Shown here one piece after another: positions 1 through 11,317 of a DNA stretch of 64,000 nucleotides (positions are counted from its first letter, which is position 1; each line of letters starts with the position of its first letter). The notes below the pieces were generated by a model. That model was not told the origin of the DNA. It searched no databases and saw nothing but the letters and a program-made list of their open reading frames with translations. Location of the stretch: NCBI GenBank assembly GCA_947579605.1, contig OX388312.1, positions 22,653,313 to 22,717,312 of the forward strand, given 5' to 3'. Source of the DNA: Athripsodes cinereus (taxonomy: Eukaryota > Arthropoda > Insecta > Trichoptera > Leptoceridae). Both the position numbers and the translations under genes were made by a program.

Positions 1-1808
1 AATTATCATGTCATTTTTCCATATCGATAATAATGAGTAATTGCAAGTATGTTTTATAAAGTTATACGACGGTTATCAGTTGTAGTTTGTAGCGATGTTT
101 CCTGATTGGTGATTAATAATATGAAATATTGAATCACCTATCATTATTGCAGTAATAAGCACCGATAATACAAGTTCCATAAACATGTGTTAATATTGTG
201 TTGCAAAATATTTTACATTTATTTCATACACAATGTTATCGAGATTATTGATAAAATTTCCAAGTAGTCGAATATGTTGTTTAATTATTTTTATTTCATT
301 GTTATATTTGTTTGGTTTTTCAACAGGTTTTTACAAAAATAAATGTATATTATGTTATTGTTTGCTACCAACGTATTCGTTATACACTTTGGTAATTTGC
401 GGGACGTTAATTGGTTTACTTACTTATGAGATTTGAATGTTGATATTTATAGGTATTAAGTTAAACTGTTTGTGTCCTTTAAGACAATAAATATCTATGA
501 AATTCAAAATTAAAGAAAAGCTACTACATTTACACAAAACATCTTTCCAACATTGCCAGAATATTGAGGAATTAATATTATTTGCATCATAGAAATCACA
601 CTTTTTTCTTATCTTATATATGAAATTCCCACTGAATACAAATTTTAATATCCTTAATATATTCGTCAGCAAATAAACACGTTTAATTTTATACTAGTTA
701 AAAAGGTATTTTTTTAACCAAGCTTCATCTTAAATCTATCTTAAATAAAGAAAAATCATCTTTAGGCTTAAATATTAGATAATTATTTGTGAATTTAGGT
801 ATAACAATGCTCATTAAAAAATCCGATTACATATATTTTCAATCACGCCTGTAATTTAATACTTACAACAATGTAAATGATTAGATGACACATCAGTGAT
901 CATTTCTACACATCTAGCTTATTCTGTAGATGAAAATTAATGTTCAAAATCCATTATTGCTTAAGCTAAATTTAGTTTAGATTTTGTTTACATATATTAA
1001 TGCCTATTGTCATTAATCAACCCTGTATTTAAAACCAATGATAAGTATATAATCAACGATGAACTTCAAGTTAATATTTATAACTTCTATTCAATCAAAA
1101 AACTTGTTTTGAAGTGTTAAGTTATAATGAATATTATTTTATTTTTGGTCAAGTGATCTTTGACAAAATTATCACGACACATCTAATGTATACTTGCTCG
1201 AAAATAGTATAGTTAGTACATATTTAGTTTTTTATTTATCATTATTTTAACCGAATTTTTTTCCTGTTGAGTTCTTTTTTCATTCACAGCAGGTGTACTA
1301 ATCTCAAAATATTGATAGGCATCTATTTTCAAAGTCACATTGAAAATTATGAGTATTTATTGTCACTTTTTTAATAAGTAAAAAACTATGTACATATTTA
1401 CGCTTTTACGGTTCTTTAAAAAAACGACAAATAATTGACTAATTATCATAATATGATTTATGTTGGAAACATTACTGTTAATAAATAAAATAAAATAAAA
1501 AAAAATAACCGCTGTAAGCAAGTAAGCCTCAATGTCACTCTTTATTAGGTGTATTATTTTGATTGTTCTGAGTAATCAAACGGGTAATTTACTTGTTATT
1601 TCCAAGCAATTGAATCTATGATTGTAATGAGACAATAGGTACTTACGTACGTCTGATATCGGAATGATATGCAAAAGTGGACAGGTAATATTCAGAATTT
1701 TCAATGAACAATCACTCGTGTCGGCTGTATACCTACCTAAACCCAACATGAGATCTTGATATGGTTTGTGTATATTCACGGTTCTGCGAAATAACTGATT
1801 ATGTATTG
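1..1808. other. AT-rich non-coding sequence, probably intron
   Basis: I see no coding exon, RNA gene or clear repeat here. Short reading frames at 233-436 and 424-672 show no recognisable protein. It is probably intronic to ABCG gene 1, whose Walker A exon must lie further left. Confidence 0.4.
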
Positions 1809-2285
1809 ACATCATCATCACCCTCAACGCTCCTCTTGGGAGCACAAGGCAGAATCCAGCCTCCTCCATTCAGAGCGTCTCTGTGTCAATTGCGTTACCT
1901 CTTCCCACGACATTCCTTGCGCTCTGATGCCGTTGTCATAGGAACGGTGTATTGTGAAAGAAGTACTCCAGGGCCGACGGAACCCTCGCGGATGAATAAC
2001 AATGCTCGTTTTGGCCAACTATCATTGGACATTCTCAAAACATGATCCACCCAGGGCCATCGTCTCTCCTGTATCACGGAGATTACATATCTCTGCTGGG
2101 TGCGCCGACACACAGCATCATTTGTGACATGTTCATATCATTTAACATCGAAGATCCTCCAAAGACACTTGTTTTCAAAGCTTAGTATCTTAAAGTTAGT
2201 TTCATGGTATGGTAAAGGCGCAAGACTCACAGCCATATAGAAGGATTGGGATGAGACACGCGTTGAACAGGCGACATTTTCAAAC
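1809..2285 (-). mobile_element. LINE 3' fragment (reverse transcriptase C-terminus), degraded
   Basis: On the minus strand, frames with shifts between them give KILSFENKCLWRIFDV, then RRTQQRYVISVIQERRWPWV and DHVLRMSNDSWPKRALL, then GMSWEEVTQLTQRRSEWRRL and DSALCSQEER. This is the typical C-terminal tail of many insect non-LTR reverse transcriptases (W-GHVLRM, PKRAL, TWEE, LA--R--W). Stops and frameshifts show it is dead. The 3' end is a run of ATG/CAT triplets near 1810. Confidence 0.8.
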
Positions 2286-2309
2286 TATATGTATTGACAA
2301 AACAACATA

Positions 2310-2530
2310 AATCTCCGTCAGTCGCTCCTCAACACTCCTCCCGGAAATACAGGGTAGAAACCAGCCTCCTACATTTAGGGCGTCTTTGCGACAATCAAAT
2401 CACTTCCTTTTTCTCCGATACCTATACCTAGTGCTCTGATGCCGTTGTCACAGTGAAAGAAGGACACTTGATATTCTCAAAATGTGACCCAGACAGAATC
2501 ATCGTCTCCCCTGTTATATACATAGATAGC
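2310..2530 (-). mobile_element. Second copy of the same LINE tail, deleted
   Basis: This stretch repeats, with about one third different or missing, the segment 1825-2060: the stretches around CGCTCCTC, CAGCCTCCT, GTGCTCTGATGCCGTTGTCA and ATTCTCAAAATGTGA occur in the same order. It is a shortened, independently decayed copy right next to the first. Confidence 0.6.
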
Positions 2531-2539
2531 TACCTATTA

Positions 2540-3310
2540 ATATGGCCAATTATGGAAAATGAGTGTTAACCTGAAGACCTGATTAAGGAAAAAAGCGATG
2601 GGATATCTGTCATCGCTTATAGGAATGGAATGATTTAAATAGGAAACGGAAAGAAAATAATAAAATAATATTACGTGTTGACTGTTTATAAAGTTCTCTG
2701 TAAATTATTATCATCAATATAACTAGCAGCTCGTATTGTCAAAAGGTCGATATAAATGTTCCAGGAACACGTTTTAGTATAATTTAAAGACGAGATAGTA
2801 TTCTTGAATATGATAATTATATACCTACATAAGTTCTTGTATCAGCACTAAACAATTCAATTATATGGAAGTAAATCTAATTATGAACCCAAGGTACAAT
2901 AATGCAGAACTTCCTGAGGCAACTTGTGCGTGTTTATTTTATCAGAATAAAGTATACCTACTTTAAACAGGTCTCGGGCTATAAAAAGACAGACTTGGCA
3001 CTTGGCCAGGGTGCTAAATTCCAGAGAGCACAGATTCAAGAAAATATTTTGCCCTCTAACAAATTTGTAAAATCGTTTACAAAATCGAGAAGATTATTAA
3101 ATATATTAAATTACACCAATACCAAATCGAAAATATTTCGATGAAGGAGTTGAGATTTTGTGTGGGTGTCAAAAGATTACAAACTTTTGACAATTTAGAC
3201 CTTAAAACGTAAGGTCATACCCTTTTGAAAAATCGACTAACCCAACAACTCCAAATTCAGTAAATATTGTTTATTCGTGTAATAATGACGCTATTGTCAC
3301 ATAATTATGT
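2540..3310. other. No feature seen
   Basis: AT-rich sequence. The 80-codon frame at 2902-3144 has no recognisable motif, and I treat it as chance. Confidence 0.35.
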
Positions 3311-3314
3311 AAAT

Positions 3315-3518
3315 TTAACACATGAAACTACCATATACCTAAGGCTTAGAAAAGACAACGTCACCTTATTCGGTAGTGCCCCGGAAGGGATTTGAAACAG
3401 CATCACTCGGACACTCTTTGCAACAAAGTAGGGATGCAGGTTCAAGTCCCGTCCAGGACACTACCGAATAAGGTGACGTTGTCTTTTCTAAGCCTTAAAT
3501 GGTAGTTTCATGTGTTAA
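3315..3518. repeat. Fold-back element with tRNA-like loop
   Basis: Arms 3315-3378 and 3459-3518 are inverted copies of each other. They are identical except for a 4-5-base insertion near 3334 in the left arm, and both end in TTAA. The 80-bp loop (3379-3458) contains GGTTCAAGTCC, which fits an RNA polymerase III B box, after a segment like a tRNA anticodon arm. It is a small non-autonomous DNA element whose centre comes from, or captured, a tRNA-like sequence. Confidence 0.75.
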
Positions 3519-4409
3519 GTTCAGTTAATATTCTTTAACATAACTGAAAATGATATAATAATTATGATAATAAGGAGATCACAAAATATTTCGAATTCTT
3601 TACAAGATCGAAAATCTGGTAACAGGGGGGATTAGAAATTTTGAGTAAAATGGTAATTTTACTATTTTACTCAGGGCGTCAAACACTCTAGCTCGGAGCC
3701 TGACTTAATGATAATTATTTTAAACGTAAGGGACAAATTTGTTTACAAACACGCGTATTTATAACCAATACTAGCCTGAAGAGAACAATTTTTAAATACT
3801 CATAATAATGTTCAAAAGTAAGAAGTAAACAAAGTAGTATTGTATGATTCATCATGTACAACTTCGATAAGGTTCTTAAGTGATTCTTTTGTATTGCGTA
3901 TAAGTAGTATTATTCAATACACAGTCAAGAAATCATGAACTTGACAGATCAAGGAGATTGAGTATATTTTTATAAAGAACTTTTTATTTATTATTTGCAC
4001 TAGACAATTTTTTGATGTCAATTTGTTATTATTTGGATATATATGAATACCGATGTGTAATCATAGGCTTAACGACCAATTCACGTTTTTTTGTTGTTGT
4101 TATTCTTAACTTTTTTGTGCCTACTTATGAAATAATATATTTTGTAAAGAACAAATGTATCAACAGTTTTTATAGAAAAACAATACCTAATAAAATTACT
4201 ACCTAGATTTACTCAAAGAGTAGGTACATAAGTAATATAATGTGGAGAGGAGCAGATTGTTTTTTAGTTAGCCAAGATTTAATTCCAGTTAGCTGCATGA
4301 TATTGACCAAAAATAACCTGTAACTTATGTAAGATCTTAGGCTTTCGCGGCCGGTTTTATAAATCCCTTATATAAATTGCCGTGGAGACTACGGCCACTC
4401 AGTCCGGAA
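3519..4409. other. No feature seen
   Basis: AT-rich non-coding sequence. The 64-codon frame at 4012-4206 has no motif and a low-complexity hydrophobic composition. Confidence 0.35.
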
Positions 4410-4830
4410 GAAAATTTTATTTTGAATATTTCGAGTATTCCACAATGCATTTCCGTTACTTGATTATTTAAATCGCGATTGATTTCGGTTAACCTTTACC
4501 ACTGGCGGCGTACAGACAGCTGGATGTGAACGTCAATCATCAAGCAAAAATCTTAAATCTTTCGGCGACAATTCGGAGCATTCTCCGAAGAACTATTCGA
4601 ATGAATGCCTTCGTTACCCGTCCATGAGACGTAACGAAGGCATTCATTCGAATATTTCTTCGGAGAATGCTTCGAATTGTCACCGAAAGATTTAAGATTA
4701 ATGCTTGATGATTGACGTTCACATCCATCTGTCTGTACGCCGCAACTGACGAGCGACACAATCGATTTAAATAATCAAGTAACGGATAAGTGCACTGTGG
4801 AATACTCAAAACATTCAAAATTTCTCGAAA
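4410..4830. repeat. Large fold-back element, about 200-bp arms
   Basis: The left arm (about 4410-4617) and right arm (about 4631-4830) are imperfect reverse complements around a 13-bp centre. Inner parts such as ATGCCTTCGTTAC, CGGCGTACAGACAG and CTTGATTATTTAAATCG recur inverted, with differences in the outer parts. The two overlapping minus-strand frames here (4540-4818, 4553-4759) are side effects of the palindrome. The structure suggests an old fold-back MITE. Confidence 0.85.
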
Positions 4831-5404
4831 CTAATACAAAGTTAATCCTTCTAAAATAAATGATATATAGATAATTGTATTCCTATAATTTATATTCAAT
4901 GTAGATTACAGCAAATCGAATGTAAATTTTCGTCTAAAATTGATAAATAAAATCAGCGATGTTTATCCAATTTAATTAACTAACACCACGTGACTTTCAC
5001 CAGCGATGACAGTTAAATTTGGCGCGGAAGGCCAAAATAATTATGGCTAAATGGGTAGCGTGGCGGGTAAAAGTGATATTGTTACTTAAATTAGTTTATA
5101 CTTGATATGACTTGACTTGAGACTTGAGGAGTTGTAGGCGTATCTGGTTATTTGTTTCTATTCACTGTATACATGAGAGCTCAATGTTGTGTAAATATTG
5201 TTTATTTTTTCTTTAAGCTGTTTAATTGTATGCTATTGATTTATCTGCATATTTGAATGCATAAAATTATTTTAATTATACTTACCAATCCACGATTTAT
5301 TAAAATAAAATAACGAGTTTTCAACTGATGATTGGTTTTACAAATGATAACAAATATATTTTTTAGAAATACATAGATAATTATTTTTTCGAATGATGAC
5401 GTGT
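4831..5404. other. No feature seen
   Basis: AT-rich non-coding sequence without recognisable repeats or frames. Confidence 0.35.
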
Positions 5405-6240
5405 GTGTATGTAAATTGTGCGATTAATGGATTGAGAATGAATGCAAAAAAGACAAAAATCATGGTGTTTGAAAGAGGAAGTGAGAGAACAGTATGCCAG
5501 GTAATGATTGACAACGAAGTGTTAGAGCAAGTTGACGAATGTGCGTACTTAATGTAATGATTGACAACGAATGACAGGTAATGATTGACAACGAAGTGTT
5601 AGAGCAAGTTGACGAATGTGCGTACTTAGGTAGTTTGTTCACGAGAGATGGGAAGTGTGAAAGCGATATTGAAAGGAGAAAAGTTGCTGGCAATAAGGTC
5701 AATGGTGCAATCCGACCAATAATTGCAAATAGAAACATATCCACCACAGCTAAAAGGTTGGTGCACTCTGCTATCTTAGTGCCAACATTTATGTATGCAA
5801 GTGAAACGTGGACATGGTTAAAGAAGGATGAAAGTGGCATAAATGCAGTGGAAATGAGATCGTTGAGAAGGATGTGTGGGAAAAGTCTGAGAGATCGTGT
5901 GCGTAACAGTGATATACGAAAGGAATGTGGAATGAAAGTTGGTGTAATTACAATGATGAATGTAAATAAGTTAAGATGGTTTGGGCACGTGGAAAGAATG
6001 AATGAGGACAGAATGACTAAGAAGATATATTTGGCTGAGAGGAATGGTGCTCGGAGACGTGGACGTCCGAGGACTAAATGGCAAGATCATTTAAATCAAA
6101 TCCTACAGGACGGTGACGTGTTGGACACATTGAACAGGAGAGCATGCATGAGGAATTGTATGACAGTGACGGAAGCGAAAGATGTATGCAAGAATAGAAG
6201 GAAGTGGCGCTCGATCCTTAGGGAAGCGGCGTGATGGTAT
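5405..6240 (+). mobile_element. Non-LTR retrotransposon 3' fragment, RT C-terminal domain
   Basis: The frame 5581-6234 (217 codons) includes CAYLGSLFTRDGKCESDIER, ILVPTFMYASETWTW, LRWFGHVERMNEDR and RRRGRPRTKWQDHLNQ. These are the thumb and C-terminal motifs of insect non-LTR reverse transcriptases. Upstream, 5420-5498 encodes NGLRMNAKKTKIMVFERGS in another frame. The frame is broken by a 77-bp tandem duplication, since the segment from GTAATGATTGACAACG to CGTACTTA occurs at 5501-5551 and again at 5578-5628. The catalytic YADD region is absent, so the copy is 5'-truncated and dead. The 3' end runs into a short ATGT-rich tail (6234-6250). A sister copy lies at 51319-51645. Confidence 0.88.
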
Positions 6241-6250
6241 GTATGTATCT

Positions 6251-7094
6251 ATTATTTTTTTCGGATTCTTGTTGAACTAAGATCCAACAAAATATTATTA
6301 CTCATTCAATATGTACTCATAAATCTCATAGGTAGGTAGGTAGGTACCTACTAAGTTATTTTTACAAAAATTTCCTCAACATAACTGTTTATGATGTCGC
6401 ATATTTTACATTACTAAGCACTTAAATCTTTACTTTATATACCTCCAAAGTATCAAAAAATATACGAAAAGTAATTAATAACAGAAAATTCTCATAGATG
6501 ATCATCACAGATGATGCGCGATTGTCGAAAAACTAGTTTTGCAGATCTTGACCCTCAACAACAAGGATAAATTATTAAAAAAATAATTCTTATCAATTGG
6601 GGGCTATTTATTATGTTTTCCTTTTGTTATACTGGTTTTAGATGTAACATATAAATGACTATAAACAAATCTAATTTATTAAGTTATTTAATTTATACTT
6701 TTATTGAGTTACTCCACGTGTAAGTATTTTAAGAAACGATAAACAAAACTACTTAGGAACATAATATAATTTTGTTTTGTGTTAGATTTTGAATCTCAAA
6801 AATTTTCGAATGGTTCCCATGTCAAAATATTCCAAACAACCTGAATACACTAGAAGTAACAGTCCTAAACAAATGTGACTCCGTGTATAAATTTTGAGTA
6901 CCCTCAAAATGTCTTAAATGGTTCCCTCTACATAACTTTTGATCATACATAACGTTTGATAAACGCTCTGCCTAACACCCTGTATACACCAGAAGAAATA
7001 ATCTAAAGAAATTGTGATGCTCTATCTAAATATTGTTCATTGTATAACCTAAAAGCAATATCTGGGTACGCTAGCATTCTGTTGTTTTTATTTA
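6251..7094. other. No feature seen
   Basis: AT-rich sequence. It contains a GTAGGTAGGTAGGTACCTAC stretch near 6331-6351, a motif that recurs across the window. Confidence 0.4.
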
Positions 7095-7205
7095 TCGGCG
7101 AATAATCCTCTCGATAAATTGTACGTCGGTGAATTATCCTGTCGGTAAATTTTCCTATCGGTGAATTGTTGTCGTTAAATTATCCGTCGGTGAATTATCC
7201 GACTT
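7095..7205. repeat. Degenerate short tandem repeat
   Basis: The motif TCGGTGAATTATCC (with variants TCGATAAATT, TCGGTAAATT and TCGTTAAATT) repeats about seven times with a spacing of 15-20 bases. Confidence 0.6.
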
Positions 7206-7349
7206 CCATCTTTAAACGAAGAAGACGATGTGCATGATTATTACTGGCAGTTAGTTTGCTAGCTTATGAAATAAACCATGATGATATAAATTTATCGTTA
7301 GTTTTTTTTTTGTCGATGTTTTACTTTAATATATATATATGGAGAATTT

Positions 7350-7515
7350 GTAAAGCGCCGTTTACTCATAACATGACCTCAAGGGCGCTGTATAACGTAT
7401 CCATCACCCGAAACTCCCAGCAAAAAGGTGTGTCTTCAGCCCTCTTTTAAAACTCTCTCCATTCACCTCCTCTCGCAGACACAGAGGCAGCATGTTCCAA
7501 CATCTGGGACCCGCA
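7350..7515 (-). mobile_element. LINE 3' tail fragment
   Basis: On the minus strand the sequence resembles the last coding stretch and tail of a non-LTR element (fragments like MERVLKEG, then GVSGDGYVI), ending with the segment CATGTTATGAGTAAACGGCG. The same tail occurs on the plus strand at 20553-20610, which shows it is a dispersed element. Confidence 0.5.
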
Positions 7516-9780
7516 ACACTAAACGCTCTATCTCCAAAGATTACTCATAAACTAAATATTTAATAACTGAGTTCCTTGACCCTTTGTATTTAGTTAATCA
7601 GTACCTTAATCCTTCCATATCATATTAGTTTCCATAAAACAAAGGCAAGGACATAACACTTTTATAATAAATTCTTCAAACACTTACGATTTAAATATTC
7701 CGTGATTAAAGTCACGTACAAATAAGTTCAAATCAAAGGTATCTTAGTGATTTAATCGGCGTGAACTTTTTTGAAGAGAGACCGTCCTCATAAAATTTTG
7801 AATAATTAACTCAGATTGTGCGTCACAATAAAATAATTATTCACTAAGTATACTAAATCTTCTTTTTCTTAGCCTTCGCCTTAATACCATTTACTTGGGG
7901 TCGGCTCTCCTAGTCCCCATCTTCATCTTCCATTATTCGATTTATTAAATATTTAAAGTATTTATTTTTAATAGATTTAACATCATTTTGTAATACCGTC
8001 TCATTACTGTTGGTCGACAACATTTGACTGATTCTTTTTAGTCGATTTTTATGATAATGCATAATATTATTTTAGTGATTTATAGTGTCCCCCTTCAGCA
8101 CTATATACGATCAAAAACACAGAAAGTTAAAGATTTTTTTGTCAAAGAGGAAGGTTTAAGGAACTGACCCAAGGAAAGAGTGTTCTCCATCTATAAGAGA
8201 TAATGCCACACCGATTTATTTTTTACAAATATTCAATATGTACACAAAAATGCTGTAGTTTCAGTTTTATTAAATCTTCCTCTTTCCTCTAACAAATAAG
8301 TTCTAAAAAACTGATTTGGTATTAAAATCGCTTAAAGTAGAAATATTAAGGTTATATTTTCTCAGTTTCATACGTTCTAGGATCGACGTGTCTTTGCTTC
8401 TACACTCCTCACAATCTTTGTCATAGAAACAGTGCATTATTAATGACGGCAGTTCAATTCAGTCTTGCGGACAGAACAATGTTCCGAAATAATATTATTA
8501 TTATAAATGTATAAAAAACTTTTTTGGTACTCAGTTTCAAGTATTTTTAGATTTTATCAGACATGTCTACAAATATATTCATAAACAATTAAGTTTTAAG
8601 CACATGTAGGTATATATTTTATATACATAAAAAAAAATCACATGAATATAATTGGTCTGCTCAACAACATTTAACACAATGGGGTTTTAATTTTATGGAA
8701 CCTGTTATTGGTTTATATTATGGTGAATAATATTTTTTTATGTGAACTTATTTCCATTTTCTTGCTTGTATAATTTGAAATCCAGATAGCCTTCATTTTT
8801 TGTGGATTCTAATGCGCTTTTTTGATGATACAATCTGCCTACAAGACATTATCTTATGAATAATTCATAAAATCAAATTTGCTTCCCGACTAGAATACAT
8901 ATTTTTATATGACACAAAGACATGCCAATGTACTAATAAAATTAAAAGAGTTACTTTACAAGGAAACCATTTGCGTAAAAATCAAATAGACACATAGATA
9001 ATTCATTAAAATTTATTATTTTTGTTATTTAGAATAAATCCCGTCTGCGAGATAAACTCACCCTCCATATATTAATTTGTATTTAATTTAAAACTATTTT
9101 TATGAAAAATTGCTTTGCAATCTATGAACAATTAAGAATAAATATAAATTAGAATTTTGAATACCTTATAGGTATTATGAATCAGAAAATTAGAGCAGAT
9201 AAAAAATAATTAGGACAATGCCTTTATAAAAAAATCTGATTTTTTTTCTTATTGTAAATAAACTTCAGATTTTGATTATTATTATTATTAAAGGAGCTTG
9301 TTTCATAAAGAAATCGACTCTTGACATCCATACGATACTTTATTGTTGACATGCTGGTACAATAACAATGAACATGTGATGATTTTACAATGTTTCCAAC
9401 ATTTGATTAATCACTAGCCACAATCATACTAATCATAAAAGTCTTACTTTAATGTGGGTACAAATTAATTAATAAGTATTGTTATTACTTATTGTCAACC
9501 TTTTCATTAACAATTTATTATTATTAACCTTACAGGTTAATTGGTAATCGTTTATTTTACACATTTCAATTAATTGTCGTTAACGATAACAATAGGTATG
9601 TGTGGATTTGATGGAAAATTATATTTTAAACCTTTTTTGTTCGTGAGCTAAATTCGCTTGGGCTATGTGTTCAAAAGCGAGAAGTATAAATTACTCCCAC
9701 TGACCATTAAAGTAGAAGGTCGACGAGATGTTGGAAGATAGCAAATTTCCTGACTCCATAACATATAAAAATGGAGAGTT
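7516..9780. other. Mostly featureless AT-rich sequence
   Basis: No exon or RNA gene is seen. A short degraded repeat at about 7860-7930 (GGGGTCGGCTCTCCTAGTCC) looks like a piece of a dispersed insect repeat. The 8395-8460 stretch may be a LINE-tail remnant related to 1900-1960. Confidence 0.35.
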
Positions 9781-9781
9781 T

Positions 9782-9965
9782 CGAATATCGGTAGCCTAGA
9801 GGTAGAGTCTCAGTCTCATGCACAAGAGGTGTGCGGTTCGATCCCAGGTGCCGGCAAACTCCCCTTTTACGGCACAATCTTTTAGCTTACTGTGAAAGGT
9901 GTACCTAAAAGGTTGTATTTGGGTTTATAACAAAAACCAAGATGTATTTTCTTTATTAAAAAAAA
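9782..9965 (+). mobile_element. tRNA-derived SINE, near full length
   Basis: An A-box-like GGTAGCCTAGAGGTAGAG is followed about 40 bases later by the B box GGTTCGATCCC, then a non-tRNA body with TTTGGGTTTATAACAAAAACC and an A-rich 3' end. Related copies lie on the minus strand at 27695-27850, 28697-28882, 53648-53770 and 59412-59530. Confidence 0.85.
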
Positions 9966-11130
9966 GTAGTCTCGAGAAGCTATTTCGAGCTGCCCAGAGC
10001 GGATACATATTCTCTCATATGATAAAGGAGAACAATCAAAATGAAATTTTCGTAATAAGATTATAATATCTTATCTCCTCTCTCCACATCTACCCCATTC
10101 AGGGTCTTTCGGCTACTCTGCAGACTAATACGGTTCCGCCAATACTTTAATATTTATAAAGAGAAATAATGTTTGGATCGTCTAAGTATGTAATTGAGGT
10201 CTATAATCGATAAACTGCTTCGCAATATTTTTCTCTTTTTATTGCCAATTTAAACTTACCTGTTTTAAATAAATGTACATATGTACTACATACTACTCGA
10301 CACGTGTGTTTGCAAGAGAATCCTCAATAACTATACAATTTACAATACGCCATAACATTAAGAAATAATCAAGATTTGCATTTTATTATAACCTCAGAAT
10401 TTATTCTAAATTTATTCTAAATACCGACTGTGTGTAAGAGTACCTCTGACCAGGATCTAAACATTTGGGCACGATTACCAATTGTATTTTTCTATTTGCA
10501 TACATGTTTATTAAGATACACACAAAAATACAATTGTGTGAAATTTAGAAATCCAATTATTGGAATTATTATTGGAAAATTCGTTATCTGACATGAATAC
10601 TTATAAAAAATTCGCTTAAATATTTCATTACTTGGGTTCACTATTTCAGAAAGTTAATTATTCATTAAATAAGATAAATTAACCCAAATCTTCTTATTTC
10701 TATGCCCTCTTAGATCAGCAGTGTTGCTTTGCGGCTTTGTGCTGGCGGAAACAACCCTTTTACTTCTGTTTTCCCTGTTCAGTCTCTAATGTTACGCAGG
10801 AATAAAAACATCTGTGTTTGTATTCGTATGTGACCGTGTTCATTCTTTAATTTTGGAACAAATATACTCGTGCTGCGTTGTATAAATCCTGAAAATAAAT
10901 TATTGTTATTAGGCAACATTCAACAAGTGTTGTTTACGAGTCAAAACACCTCAAGGACACTATACAATTCATCAATTCAAGGACATTACATCCACGTCAT
11001 ATAACAAATATATATAAATATATACAATTAGATTAAATGAGAATCTCGGATACATTAAGATATCCACGTCAAAAATTACATAGGTATATTGTATTTCATA
11101 AATATCTAAACGATTCTCTCTTATTTTCAG
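9966..11130. other. No feature seen; ends in splice acceptor
   Basis: Non-coding sequence of the intron before the first visible ABCG exon. The polypyrimidine tract and CAG at 11115-11130 form the acceptor. Confidence 0.45.
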
Positions 11131-11317
11131 AACGAGTGGAGTGTCTGGAACAATAAGTAACAAAAACTGCGGTAGAAGCAGCATATACAAGAAGGAGTCG
11201 TGCTACATATTGCAGGATGATCATCTTTATCCATTATTCACTGTGGAAGAGATTATGATGATAGCTGCCAATCTTAAGCTGGGAAATAATTTATCGCATT
11301 ATGCAAAACAAACTGTG
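11131..11317 (+). CDS. ABCG gene 1, exon with Q-loop region
   Basis: The acceptor is ttattttcag and the donor gtaaga. The exon starts on the third base of a codon and ends in phase 0, giving residues 1-62 of the visible protein. It includes [20 protein letters not shown], the conserved stretch after Walker A in ABCG proteins (S/Y-I-x-Q-D-D). The frame reads through the donor only as far as a stop in the intron. Confidence 0.92.

Noticed and set aside
4540..4818. 92-codon minus-strand frame as a small gene
   Set aside because: It lies wholly inside the 420-bp palindrome and has no homologous look.
1..11130. Exon with Walker A (GxxGxGKST) of ABCG gene 1
   Set aside because: I looked for glycine-lysine codon patterns followed by a donor in the right phase and found none; the exon must be upstream of the window.
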